From Phoronis australis (taxonomy: Eukaryota; Phoronida; Phoronidae), in assembly GCA_002633005.1 (NCBI GenBank), contig NMRA01000091.1, positions 682,565 through 746,564 of the forward strand: a stretch of 64,000 nt of DNA, read 5' to 3'. Each line of letters begins with the position of its first letter. Position 1 is the stretch's first letter. Position numbers and translations under genes: made by a program. This document shows positions 45,201 to 57,487 of the stretch, piece after piece. The notes under the pieces are model-generated. The model worked only from the letters and a program-made list of their open reading frames with translations. It made no database searches and was not told where the DNA came from.

Positions 45201-46489
45201 TACTTTTGGGTAAGAGTGTTCCGAACGGCGTTTAAAAAACCGAATGACGAATTTCATTGAAACTTGACACAGTGGCATACGTAGGCAATGGACCTACACC
45301 TAATAGCTACTGCAGCAGCCCCTAATGACTATTTTGTACGGTTATCCTGTCTCCTCGATATCTCAAAAACGTATTCGTTTTTAGATAAACTTTGTCACAA
45401 GAGCAGCATTAGTTCGGTACATGCCACTTTTCAATTTGCCTCACCCACGAAGATAGGTTGTCCAACTGTCTATTCAATATTTAAAACAAGAGCAACGCGG
45501 AGCCTTTATTTATTGCACTCGCCGTGCACATCATCCCATATACCGCAGACACAAGAGATGGTCATTATTTTAGGCATTCTCACAAAAGGGAGCAATGTTA
45601 GTAAATTTAAAATAGTCTTTGTAGGGTGCAAAGCAAGTCAGCAATGGAGTTCCTAACAGGAGCCACTCTCCATCATGATTCTTCAAACAGTTTGGAGAGT
45701 AGAAGGCGGACAACAAAGAACAAAAACAATTGAAAGGAAACTAAGGGGCGCAACGTGAGACAAATCCGTCAACATCGCCTCGCACGAGTTGGAATTCCAA
45801 AGTCGCGACAGTCCAACGCTCAGTCTTTCCAAATGCTCATTTCAGAAAGGATACTCCATCGGTGTAGTCCTACTTATTTCTTCGCTTGTTATTCTCACAT
45901 ACGGTACGCTAAGGAGAGACCAAAAAGCTCTGGTCTTTTTTGATAATCGGGTCGGTAGTGCAATATTTTTAGTTGCTCACCATCAGAGACTAGCAAAAAT
46001 ACAGTGGAAATCGTATTTTTTAATCATGGATTAATAAATCATGCGTTTCAAACCTTGCTCACATGCCTTAGGGCCTGTGTTGAAAGTGACGCGGGAAGGC
46101 ATTTTAGTCAGTTGCCGCAATCTCAAAATAATTTGGAGTAAAGACCAGAGCCAATGGGGCAACTTCATGATTTGCCCGGCCGGCAAAATAGTGGTGACCC
46201 CTAAGATGTGAAAACAAGTTTTGCTCGTGCTAGAGCAAATCAAAAACATTTCCGAAATGAAAGTACACATACATATAAACTTTAGTTCCATCGCCCTCCC
46301 TCTTGTATTCAACACTTCTAAACATAGAATGAGTCACATACATCGGAGGGCATTACCAAGGTAATCATTTCGTAGATACGTTTTGCGATGTTTTACTTAC
46401 CTCCGTGTCGTTCAACTATCTTGATCACTTCACTGATGCTTTAAAAGACAAATAACGGCAAAAAGTCATAAAACAAACTGTGTACTTAC
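45201..46489. other. GPCR intron, 5' part
   Basis: A 122-codon plus-strand frame (45288-45656) and shorter ones show no domain. The intron's donor (GTAAGT) is at 46489-46484 on the minus strand. Confidence 0.4.
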
Positions 46490-47362
46490 AATTGGATTGT
46501 ATAATCCAGGTATTTCATCTTTGTTTTCGATGGTTGCCGCGTAGAGGGAATAAACAATATACGGCGTCCAACAACAAAAGAACAACGCAACGACGATGAA
46601 CAAGGTAACAATGATGCGCTTCTGTTGGCGCATAATCGTGGCTACTTCCTGGTTAGAATGTTCCATTAATCTGGACGAGTAACCGATGATTTCTCTTACC
46701 ATGCTGATGTAACAAAATGTCATGATAGCGAGTGGAATGATATAGCAAACGACTGTCACCATCCCACTTTGTATGTAAGCTGTCAGGGTCTTAGGATATT
46801 TGGGCCCACATTGTGTCGTATTGGGTTTGTATTCAACGGACGTCAATCCAGTCACGGTGGTAGTTGAGCTGATGGCCGCCCATACCCAGGCAGCAACAAT
46901 CATGAAAAGAACACGGCGATGAGTGAGAACACGAGAGAATGGACGAGTGATAGTGATGTACTTGTGAATACTGATGTACATTAAGGTGTGGATGGACGTA
47001 ACCAAGAACAGTGGCATGGTGAACCCATTGAACACACAGAAACTTTCACCAAATATCCAGTTTCCTGCGATCATTGTTGTTAGAGAGAAAGGCATGTCTA
47101 AAACCGCCACTAGGAGATCAGCCACGGCCAAGCTGGCCAGGAATAAATTGGTTCTTGTCCTCATCCCCCGGTGGCGAATGATAATGGACAGCACCATCGC
47201 GTTGCCAACGAGAGCAACAATTAAGATCACAGCCAGACAACTTGACATTCCAATCCTAGTTGAGAGGTCCCAATACGGTTGCGCGACATTGGAATTATTT
47301 TGTTCCGATTGGGGTTCATTATCCATCAGGTCCTCAGTAACATTGTCGGTTGGCAAATCCAT
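46490..47362 (-). CDS. Class A (rhodopsin-family) GPCR, N-terminus to TM6 exon; HKY in place of DRY
   Basis: From the first in-frame ATG (47362) this exon encodes 291 residues covering the N-terminus and TM1-TM6, and ends phase 0 at CCAATT|GTAAGT. The joined receptor is about 374 residues, a normal class A size. Landmarks by residue: sequons N7 and N23; VGN in TM1 (N54); LAVADLL with D82 in TM2; C109 at the top of TM3 and C185 in ECL2 for the conserved disulfide; glycosylation sequon N181 (NTT); TM5 proline P210; CCWTPY in TM6 (W265, P267). The DRY motif is HKY (133-135), so Arg3.50 is Lys and Asp3.49 is His. Position 3.32 is Met, not Asp, which argues against an amine receptor. The ligand is unknown; I call it an orphan rhodopsin-like receptor of the plasma membrane. 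TM7 lies 9 kb away at 37511. No ATG lies between the upstream stop (47431-47429) and 47362. Confidence 0.93.
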
Positions 47363-50300
47363 AAGTCCTCTCCCTCCCTGTTGCTTCTTCAGCTCCAATA
47401 TATAAGTAACAACACGAATTGCACGCCCTTACATTAAATGTCTGCAGATGGATTCAGTCCACTTGCCAAACCGGAGGTGTATTTTCCAGCCTCAAAAGGT
47501 CTATTGGTCCCATTAATGCTTCGTTTTGTTAGTATCCTACAAAAACAACAAAATAGTGTAGGCCGGTTGTACAAAAGGAGTGACAACACAACTGTAACAC
47601 ACTAGTTATGACCACGGCAACAAGCAAACAAAACCAAAATCACTTCAAGTGAATATTAAAACGAACAAATCAATATCATCCTCGGACCAATTGTTCTGAA
47701 AATAGTCTAATCCAAGCACCTGGAACTCCATATGGCTTTGTAACTTAAAATGCATGTTCGAAACGTTTACTGCGATAGTTTTAACTATTCATTTAAAAAT
47801 GAATGACGTCACTTGTGAATCTTCGGCGATTAAAGCTGAGTTTTACAACTTTGACGCGTTCCACGTGGTCTTTACGACAACAGCTTGGATAAGACTACAG
47901 AATAAGCAAATAACTTATCATTTCAGTGTCACATTAGTAGAGCGAAAATAAACTAATTTGAACACACGTAAAAGTGTTCGTAGGCTCCGAACAACAACCC
48001 CACTCGTCATTAACCTGAATAGGTTCACATAACCTCTATGCAACACAAAAGTAGTCCTCTAGGAATGCGTTAGAATTAGTATAATAGAACATTGCGTGAC
48101 AGTATGTCCACAGAACGCCCACCCCATTTGAAAATCGAATCGCACTTTTCATGCATCTAAGTGAATAGTTATTGCGAACACTTCACAAAATGGATAGGTT
48201 TTGTGAATAGTAAAATGTTTAAGCGCGCATGCATGTATCAGACCGGCAAATTGTTTTAATCTGGGAACATTCCTTGTCACGAATTATGAACTTGATATCG
48301 TATTATTATCTCTTGGGTTGGGCTAACTCCAAAAATTAAAACTAGTAGCGTCAAGAGTCTCTTCATCAACAAAAAAACAACAACAATCAATTCGGCACAG
48401 TTTTATCGCCACTCTTGTTCAGAAACTTAGCTATGCCCCAGGTTTAATGAAACAAAATATGGACAAAATCAATACAAATACACGTCCGTCTGCACTGATG
48501 CATCATAAATCGCCAATGACCAAAGATAACGTAAATCATTAAGTATACTTATATTTTGTTTTTGTTGACCAGTTCTTCTGATTGAGAGCACAGTCGCATG
48601 TAGCTCAACTTAGAGGCCTCGTCAAATTCCTGAGCTTTTTCTTCCACAATTCAAATCCTCGTGAAGGCAGTTGGCGTTGTTTTCAATGAGAAAATAATGA
48701 GATTTTCAAAACTAGAAAGTTAAAAAACTGCCTGCCAGCGGTTGTGATATTTTTGATTGGCGTCGTACATAAACACTGAATGATTTGATTTTCGTCAAAG
48801 AGATGCTATACGTCTGAGGTCGGTGCTGAATCAAATAACCGCGAGAATTTGCAATGCAAGGCAACATAATAATATCCAACACCAGGTGTTCTTTCGCAAG
48901 AAATGCTTCCAAAAGTTGAATTCATGCTAAGATTTTGAATCCAGCGTAAGTTTAACATCCAAGCGATCTACCGATTAATTATCAAAAAAATTTTGACATG
49001 TCATGTTCCCTCCATTGCCTGATGTTCTCGTGCAGTCACGCTTAAGTGTTAAAGAAGTAATTTGGTTGCGATAAAACTTCTTGCTCTTCAACACATCGTT
49101 CAGTCGAAAACAACTCTAAAAACGCCACACACCTGTACGCATAGCCTATAGGGCCATGATAATATTCATGACGAAGATAACTGGACTGTTTCTCTTGCTA
49201 CATGTACATAACTTCCATGCATTGCATGAATATTTTCATAATACGCGATTATTCCAGACACGGCCGTGACACGTTTCGTTCTACTGCTGCCATAAAATAT
49301 CATTCCAGGTGGAATTTTCTGGGATTATCCCTTTCCCACCTGATGCCAAATCAACACTTCAGAATCACTGGATGGGTATCACCAACTAAATCGCACACAA
49401 ACTGACGCAATCTCGGCTCACTTGAGACCTTCCGGTTTTCAAAAAAGAACACAGCAACTTGCATCACTGATGGCTTTGCGCACTTCTTTTCGCCAGACAT
49501 TCATTGGATATTCCACTGGGAAAGTTGTCAACGAGACTGGTTGTAAATTTAGGTACTGTACTTTAAAAGAGTCTATCTTCACAATTACTCATCATGAGCT
49601 ATTTAGTGCAAACACTGATTGTGAGCTAACAGGAAATGATTTGGAGGAGAGTGACATTAACGAGTGCAACTACTGAGGTTTTGTGAGCGCAATGGCAATG
49701 ACTCGAATTGGGTGAAGGCATTTGGTAGTTCTTGAGATTGAAGCAACGGCAAGCCACAAAGGCATTTCACACAAGAAGATCCACTTTACTGATGAATTAC
49801 TCAAAATCAACTAATCGGAATGTTTAAATATTACTTCATTCTGTTTACCAATGAGATTGCCCTGTTACATGATCAATCCACAGTCCTACCTCTTGTGACG
49901 CTAGAAAAGAGTGCGCGTGACGTTCATTTACATTATCAGTTATATAGCATTATCAATGTCAAATCTAACCCAACCTCTCATTGGCTCATTACAAATACTG
50001 TGCACATTTTGATCGGTTATCTTCGTTCAAAACCGAGAACAGCATGTTGTCAAGTGTGCGACTTTCCGCAGCGTCATTGTTACCACATGAGGGCGCTGCA
50101 AAATTCATACGGTCTGCTGTACAGTTGGCGCTGCGACAGGGGGTAGTTTCATTAAGGAATGATTTGAGACCAATTTCAGAATAGTACGAGGTCGAAATGA
50201 AAAGTTAGTCGTCTTGCCTTCACACATCGCTAGAGCAATTACCATAACAACGCATGGGCCGGGCTCCCTCTCAGGTCATTGTCTGCGCGTTCGCGCGAAA

Positions 50301-52632
50301 GTGACGGAAGTGAACTACTTTACGCACATGTTCTGTTACTCCCTCCATTTTCGCAACCACCAGGTGGCAAGATCATCTCGTCCACGAATCGCTCATCTTA
50401 ACTGTCGAACAGCGTGTGAAAATTTAAAATTCGAGAGTCCATTAAAAATAGTTCCACGAAGAGAAAACGTACTATTATAGGGAAGCGCAGCTATCAGCGT
50501 AAATGATCACGTGTCATGGCTTTGGGTTCCCGATATTAAAATATAATCCCATGTTTATTTCGTCTACAAATAGCGCATGTGGTTAACAAGTGAAAGTAAT
50601 CTGGCCGGATATTGCACGATAGTGTTGGCTTGAGGTAATAGGCCTACACGCTTGTGTTCGACCACTAAGTGAGGCTCAGGCGCATCCGCTAGGGAGGAAC
50701 GATAGTGTCGCTGCATGACTACATTGAGCTAGTCCACGGACAACACTTCCTTCCTACACTAACAGTACATCTTATCCAGTGCTTTTGATCGACGTCAACA
50801 ACTTTGACAAACGCCAGAGAGAAATATGGCTGCCTGCCTTAGTGTGATAACGACAAAAGACTTTGAAGTGCCTCTTCCTTTGCATAAATCGATTGCAAGT
50901 CTTAACCACGTCACAGAGTGTCCCGTGAGAGAAAGTGTAAACAAAACGAAAACTTTTAAAAGATATTAAAACACATTGACCTAATGATGAATGAACCAGG
51001 TGTTTCCAGTTCCATTACGAAAATTACCAAGTGTATTAATAGTTATTATCATTACAGTGTTTAAACAATATTCACGAGTAGCACCTTTCTTCAAAACAAT
51101 GTAATTACTGAGTAACAGCAACTCAAATGTGCCCAAGATTTTGGTATTAACTGCTTCAGTCACCTTTCCACAAATTCCCATTAAAGACAATGGCGCACGA
51201 CGCTCAGATTTCGAACACCAAGCTCAAAACGTCAAAAGAAAAGTGACTTATTAGACATAAAAACGTGACGCGCGTGTGTTTAGGGTATGATTTCACTTTT
51301 TAGTTTGCCCAAAAGATGGGCTTCCAAACCAATTTTAGGGTGTATAAACGTAACTTAAGAAACTCCGTCGGCGGGCTGGAAATCTGAGTAAATACTGGGA
51401 TATATAACATCTCTTTAAAATTCATTACACGGAACTTGGCCTGGAAAATTTCAGATGCAGTTTCGTCTACTTGGGATAGTGAGAATGAGGAATAAGTTTC
51501 GGGAAAGTTCTCTTCATTATGCAAAATCATTATTTGAAGGTATACTATTATTTGAAAGAGTGCGGTTCCGGGGTGCCTGATACACTGCCTTGGGCGCTTT
51601 TTCAAAATCCCTAATTGAAATACACGAGTACCAGAGTTTCTAGTGTCTATCCCCTCTCTAGGAGCAAATGATAAAACTGAGAGATTTTCACCAACCTAAG
51701 TCAAAATTCAACGAAATACCAATTTCGTCGACGGTCATTTCATATTGGCCAAATTATTTAGTGCAATCTACTATTTGGGATCGGACAATAATTTTTTCCG
51801 AATTTCAACATACACTATTTCACTGAAGCATTATCATTTTTACAAGTTAGCTCTTACAAGATGGGCCAAAAACTGTCTATGAAGTAGTCAATTTTGGTCG
51901 ACGTAAAGACGAGTAAAACAGAAACCAATGAATCTTCGCAGGTTACCAGACTGAAGAAAAATAACTTTGATTTGATATGCTAGTCTGTCACATCACAACA
52001 CAATGTAAACAACAGACGGAGGCACTGGGCACCTCTTCAGTTGACTGCAGGTTGTTACTTAGCTGCAACACTTTTTCAAATCCATGAGTGGATTTTAGGC
52101 GATTCCCGAAGGCATGCGTGCATGTAATTGAGAGGCAACCGAATGAACAAGGGTTATGGGGCATCCTATGGGAGGTTTGATCCCACAAAAGTTTCAAAAT
52201 TTATTCGTGTGAATTCTGGTTCATTCCATTTGTAGCTAGTTACAATTTACTAATTAAACTTTCACTCTGACATCGCAGAAAACTTCGTTTCCGATTGGCA
52301 GAATATGTGCTTTGAGCACCTTAATGCATAAAACATGTACAAGTTCATCAAAAACCCCCGACAATGATCGACACGCGTGAGCATCCTTCACGCAACTACC
52401 TCTTCATTCAGTGTCTTTCGAATAACGATTTGGAAACGAACTACTGTTCATGGAATTGATTGAAAAAAGTATCGATATTTCTATTGTTTTAGAAGCACTG
52501 GGAATATAGTATTTATGTAATTCACATATAGTTGTCTTCAAGTTCTTCAGACTTTAATCTCCAGACGGCGGTCAATGCTATTGCTTGTGTGTTCTTTTAA
52601 TACTACAGTCTAATTTTTGCTTTTTATTTAGC
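47363..52632. other. Gene-free stretch upstream of the GPCR
   Basis: This should hold the receptor's 5' UTR and promoter (minus strand), but I find no firm core promoter. Many frames of 60-108 codons (for example 49422-49676, 49820-50146, 51605-51300) lack domains and splice context. One promoter-like motif cluster is listed separately at 50290. Confidence 0.35.
50290..50315. promoter_or_regulatory. E2F-like palindrome next to a CRE/ETS-like site
   Basis: TTCGCGCGAAA (50290-50300), an E2F-type palindrome, is directly followed by gtgacggaagtgaac, which combines a CRE half site (TGACG) with an ETS core (GGAAGT). Local CpG is high. No linked transcript is recognised. Confidence 0.35.
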
Positions 52633-52633
52633 A

Positions 52634-52702
52634 GCGTGCGTTGATGCTTCTGATCTTCACAAGAGCAAGTTCAGTGGTATTCTCGACCTTTTTGAAATTT
52701 AA
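52634..52702 (+). CDS. Candidate terminal exon, unassigned
   Basis: A long pyrimidine-rich acceptor region (ctaatttttgctttttatttagcag) precedes an open frame, ACVDASDLHKSKFSGILDLFEI, ending in TAA. It looks like a short last exon, but no partner exon or domain is recognised, and such a short frame could arise by chance. Confidence 0.2.
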   Translation, partial: ACVDASDLHKSKFSGILDLFEI

Positions 52703-55636
52703 TCTACAATCTTCACTTCGTGAATAATTGACAGTGCCTGATTTTAGGGGGGCCAAAGGGGCAATTGTCACGGTCAGCCCCTCCAACAGAGAACCCAGTC
52801 TGAAAGCTAACCCCGACTGAAAGGGGACCCCGTCTGAAGGGGGGCTCCTTAATATGAAATTATTTTGAATGGAGGCGCATGTGTCTTATACGCGCAAAAA
52901 TTGTAACCATGCATAAATGTGGTAACTAATTGAACAATAAGTTCGGTTTGCAGTTGGTGATAAATTGTCTCTGCCTTATTGACATCACAAAACAAACACA
53001 GCTCCGCAATGTTGTACTAAAGCTGCTAATAAATATCCAATTTCTGTCGTGTGCTGGATAATTCCTCAGTGATAAATGAGGTTGAAATTCGTCCGTTTAA
53101 TTCTTGGAATTCTTCTGCTCGTAAACACGACTCGGCGATCTCTTGATGGTTGTTGCACTTTGGATGATTTTCTCACGTGCTTTGTCAGCAGTTGTTGAGT
53201 TCTTGTAGGTTCTATTTGCTTATAGTGAAGATGTACCATTATTGCTCAGTGGAGACAGGACATTGTGTAGGTTGTGTTTTTGTGCCAGACAGTGATGGCC
53301 ATTTTTTATATTTTTCTTTGTGTCAAATGCTCAGCTTTTGTAATTGCCAGTCACGTCAAAACATGACGATCCCATTGGGTTGGTCAACACACTGACTGGT
53401 TCTTTTAAGAACATCTACAGCATCACTGTCGCGTTAGCGTGCTAGAAATGACTCGTCACGTGTCAGCAAAGACACGTCACAAGGTGACGCTAGTGGCGTT
53501 CAATAAACAGGTGGCGATGCGAGTAAAACGATGTGATTCTGCAGATCTTTATCAAGACCGTCACTCTTAATCTTTCTCTGGATCTCTTTTGCATTTTAGA
53601 CAAAAAAGGAAACTTTTGAAGACCATGGTCAAGCATTTAAAAATAAGTCATAAAGTCAGAAACTGTGATTCAGTTTGTGGTATTTTTAATAAATATTTTA
53701 TAGTTTATTCATAGTTTTCAAGTTATTCCTCGCAATGCAATGCCTTTCGCTGAAACCGGTAAACACTGCTAAGGGCAAAGAACACAGTTTCAGTGACTGA
53801 TTTTGACGTTATCATTAGCCTGGGATAATAGAAATCCTAGTGTGAACCGTCTATCAAGACACATGAATAGGCATAACTTACAGAAATCACACTATATGGT
53901 GAAGAAATTTAACAAAGCCTTATCTTTTTGCCTTGTTATGTTCACCGAAAAATTGCCATTTCGACCTTATTGTACTAAAGTCCGAAGACTGCCACGGTGC
54001 AAGAGAGGAGAAAATAATTCATTCAAGTGCTCGTGCACTCTAGATTCCAGAAATTGAAATTAATATAGACCATTGCCAACCTGATTTTCGCCACTTGTCT
54101 GAGGGGGACCTGTATTGGTGCTAAATATTCCCCACTGAACAACGATGTGCTTAGAAAATGTCAGAATTTCTATACCCAGGAAGAGAAGAGAAGAGGCCAA
54201 AATTCAGGACTCCATTTGCTTCAAGGAACTACTGAATACTATTCATGGCAATCACTTTCCATTTACTCATAAAATATAAGTCAAAACGGGCCCACTCAAT
54301 TTCTTCATTTTGTGGGAGCGACAAAGGACCGAACCGAGGCCTTAGACCTTATTGGCCTACCAGAAAAGTCGTCGATCCAGATGGGGGTGCAACTTCCAGA
54401 GGAGTGACAGGAGTGTGACACTCTCATTCCCCAGATTTAGTAAGGAAAAGAAAGAAAATTTTCCAAAGACAGAAAACATTAAGCAGACTGAGACGGAGGT
54501 TCATTCAGTATAACCATTCCAAGTCTTCATAATTTAACAATGGTAACGTTATTTGCCTTATTCGTGAACATGAATAATACCAGTTTATGGCCACAGACTC
54601 AATAGCATGCAATCAAGTTAGTAGTCAATGTTTCCCTTTTAATATAAAAGCACCATGAAGAAAAAGACACCCCAATGAATTTCGCTACAATTATCCGATT
54701 GTGTGGTCTTTCTTCTTCACATTGCGATATTCACGAAGTGTTGTAGGTAAGACTGAAAGAGATAGTTTAACAGTCCTACTGAAGAAGATGGGCCACGCAC
54801 AAGTGCACGGCCAATAACGTGTAATCGTGTCAGTTTAATGCCTACAATGCTCACGAGCTTTCCCCCTTGATTAGCCTCAGAAATATCATGTATATACTGG
54901 TTGTCTGAGATAGGACATGTAGATTATCGCGGAGTTTCTGCAGTTTATCATGAACAAACTTTTTAAGGCAATGGCTGCCAGGGCTAACGTACACACGAGA
55001 AAATTAACGTCACGCAACACTATGCAAAAACATGCAATATTACTGGAGTGTCTCTCGCTAGTCAACTCAGGACGTCACTCGCTACTGAAGTTAAAAAGGT
55101 TGCGTTTTTTAGGCTGGAATGTTGAATTACGTAAGTAAAATTTATATCCATTCCACAAAACTTCTCGGCACAATGGTCCAGGGTGTACCGAACGCGTCAT
55201 GTGATAACTTATTTTTGGTCGAAGACATATAGTGTATATGGTTACGGCAGTTGTAAAAAAGAGGAGCATTTCGACGTCCTCTACGGGATATGAGCTCTCC
55301 GAAACACTCCGGACATACTAAGAACTAACCAAATGTTTAAACAAGTAATAAAATCCTTGACGCAATTTTCAACAAAAAATTGAGTTATTTACAGGTTTTC
55401 ATACCGAACAATTATTATCTTCGAGGGAGTTACCTGCATACTAAGAGTTGACATTATCGTAACAACTGGCGTCCTATGTCACTGTCGCTTGGTTGATTAA
55501 GTTGACTTCAGCAGTATTTCGGGGAAGCGAACGTTTTGTGAAACCAGATCCATGAAGACCAGACGGGGAAAGTACAGTCAAACATAGAACATACCCACTG
55601 ATGTTTCTATGTCTTCAGCCGCCGGTCAGTTCTTGT
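52703..55636. other. Unassigned stretch
   Basis: Frames at 53803-54057 (+) and 54950-55138 (+) are basic and have no known motif. No RNA gene or strong repeat is recognised. Confidence 0.35.
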
Positions 55637-55637
55637 T

Positions 55638-55806
55638 ATAGACAGTGACCACCGTCTCTAGCTGGCCCGAGTCCGAGACGGTGAAGCTCCTATTGAATCC
55701 ATTTTTACACTGCGTGAACTCCTAGTGTGAGGCATAATCCGCCGAAAAGCTTCCAGCGCATGAAGCCCTACAGGGGCCAGCTAGAAACTGTGGTGTCAAT
55801 GTCTAT
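55638..55806. mobile_element. Fold-back element with about 30-bp inverted ends
   Basis: The left end atagacagtgaccaccgtct plus ctagctggccc and the right end (reverse complement atagacattgacaccacagt plus ttctagctggcccc) match with several differences. The 169-bp unit has no coding potential. A tRNA-like B box lies about 100 bases to its right. Confidence 0.55.
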
Positions 55807-55894
55807 TCAATCAAGCTACATAGACCGTCATTTTACGCACTCATCCGAGGCACAGATACGCAAGCCCTATGTTTAGCAAGCCAACCTGCTCGTC

Positions 55895-55960
55895 TTGACA
55901 AGGCTGGGAATCGAACCCGAGTCGCGAGAGTAGCAGGTACATACATAGGCCTACAAACTG
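55895..55960 (-). mobile_element. tRNA-like pol III B box, probable SINE remnant
   Basis: On the minus strand the sequence ctcgggttcgattcccagcc contains GGTTCGATTCC (plus coordinates 55907-55917), an exact match to the B-box consensus GGTTCRANNCC. No convincing A box or cloverleaf is upstream, so it is a remnant rather than a tRNA gene. Confidence 0.4.
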
Positions 55961-56149
55961 ATTTAACTGATTGCGATCGAATCTGTCCAGCTTGATGTCA
56001 CCAAACTAATGAATGGCTCTCAAAAGAAAGTATGATATCGTCATGCGTGTCCAGTGAAGAATACCCACATGTATTTGTTGACGTGTTCGGATTGTTTTGA
56101 CATATAATTTATTAGAAGTCGACATGCGCTGGCGAGTGGCTTCGAATAG

Positions 56150-56523
56150 GCCCGTCCCGGATTACTCGGCGAAAGAACTCTCCTTTGTCCCGAGATAAGA
56201 ATGCGCGTGGCCTGGTTTGGAAATCAGACACATTTTCGTGTCTCTCATTGATGTTGGGAAGGCAAGAATTTCAGATCATTCATCCACGGGCACTTGACGA
56301 GTTTGTCAAACTGTCTCACGTCGGAGTTGCAGTCCACGACACAGCAGTAATGCTTGGTTGGCATTGAAAGGACGAATAGAGTAATGCAACCGACAAAAAC
56401 TTGCAAAGAGTCAGACAACAATAAATAACATTTGAAACTCCAGAGTCACGAGAACGAGGTGGCAAATATGCCTGATTGGTTTTACGGCATTGTGTGTAAA
56501 TACAGCGAGATTCGAGTGTCGGT
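56150..56523 (-). mobile_element. Dispersed repeat copy 2, with THAP-like coding remnant
   Basis: This minus-strand copy of the repeat at 18235-18610 keeps more of the frame: it reads MPTKHYCCVVDCNSDVRQFD, then KL and, after more sequence, WMNDLKFLP before a frameshift into PTSMRDTK. A methionine just before a C-x4-C (or C-x3-C) start fits the N-terminus of a THAP-type zinc finger. The downstream zinc ligands are not recognisable. Frame breaks show it is inactive. Confidence 0.5.
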
Positions 56524-56990
56524 GTGTAATACGGGATGGTCCTATTAACTGACAAGTTCTTTCCTCACCAGCTGCTCGTGTGTCTGACAGGCAACGACAA
56601 ATATTGACGATTTGCAATACAATCATATAAACACAAAAAATAAACACCACGGATTTTATTGTTTTATAGCTCTGGTGAAAGATAATAACTTCAAGAAGCC
56701 ACTTCTGGCACCGGGCGCAAGCTGGCAAGTAGCGTAGCTAGTCCGGCGACATGAGGAGTAAAAAAGGCCAAAGACCAACCTTCGGTGCGAGTACCGCCGA
56801 GACAACTCAGGTTCTACGACCATCACTCAATCCCCGGCTCGGGCCCAGGCCCAGAACAAGTCTCAAAACCTGAACAATGGGGCTATTCGGAAAATTTACA
56901 TTAACTAGAGGGCGCGCGTGTACTAGTGGTGATAGATTAACAGCCTCGATTTCGCGAGCCCTTTAAATACATGGTGAAATGGCTTGTAGG
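56524..56990. other. Unassigned stretch before the four-exon candidate
   Basis: A plus-strand frame from ATG at 56751 (MRSKKGQRPTFGAS...) of about 40 codons precedes the candidate gene, but it does not join it in phase by any splice I can justify. Confidence 0.3.
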
Positions 56991-57063
56991 TGTGCAAACT
57001 GAATCTGAAATTGCGTGAAAAGGGTCCTTCTATGAGAGAAAGTAAGCACGACCTTATACAAAG
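56991..57063 (+). CDS. Four-exon candidate gene, exon 1
   Basis: The frame reads VCKLNLKLREKGPSMRESKH then DLIQ and ends AG before the donor AAAG|GTAAGG, phase 2. It is bounded on the left by a weak acceptor (tggcttgtag), or translation could begin at the internal ATG (57032). The following intron would be only 47 bases (57064-57110), very short for this genome and the main reason for caution. No domain is recognised. Confidence 0.3.
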
Positions 57064-57110
57064 GTAAGGTTTGTGATTATTTTAACGATTATTCCATGTT
57101 TATTCTACAG

Positions 57111-57181
57111 ATGCCTGTTAACTGAGATACTCGCCGATGTCGACTTCGCGACAGTCGCCAGTCCGCGGGTTAATCTTTGTT
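57111..57181 (+). CDS. Four-exon candidate gene, exon 2
   Basis: The exon follows a good acceptor (ccatgtttattctacag). Its first base completes the Arg codon from exon 1. It reads CLLTEILADVDFATVASPRV then NLC and ends in phase 1 before GTGATG. The donor is only moderate. If translation ran on, the frame would stop at 57205. No family is recognised. Confidence 0.3.
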
Positions 57182-57282
57182 GTGATGCGTGTTACGATAC
57201 TTGACGTAGCACTCGAGATCTTTTCGTACATCAAAGCCGTATTATTGTTTGGAATGATTTCTAACAGGTTTATCAGTGACAG

Positions 57283-57364
57283 TTACATCAATGAATGCTG
57301 AATGTTTAACTCGATATGGGTTAGTGAGATTACAAACCAAGCCCAACTTATGCCATGGCAAAGG
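57283..57364 (+). CDS. Four-exon candidate gene, exon 3
   Basis: The acceptor is atcagtgacag. Entering in phase 1, the only open frame reads TSMNAECLTRYGLVRLQTKP then NLCHGK. It ends GG before the consensus donor GTACGT, phase 2. Both other frames contain early stops. The junction with exon 4 is phase-compatible. Confidence 0.35.
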
Positions 57365-57487
57365 GTACGTACATGTAAATATCCATTAGACTATTTGTTT
57401 ACTCCCTATCCTATGTCTTCCGGAAATTTGCTACACGTTCAAATGAAATTCTATAATGTCTGTTTTCACGTGACCTTTGGTTTTTAG

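Noticed and set aside
49422-49676. Open frame ending SDINECNY, resembling the start of a calcium-binding EGF domain
   Set aside because: A stop follows immediately, no further EGF cysteines are present, and no suitable donor lies before the stop; likely chance.
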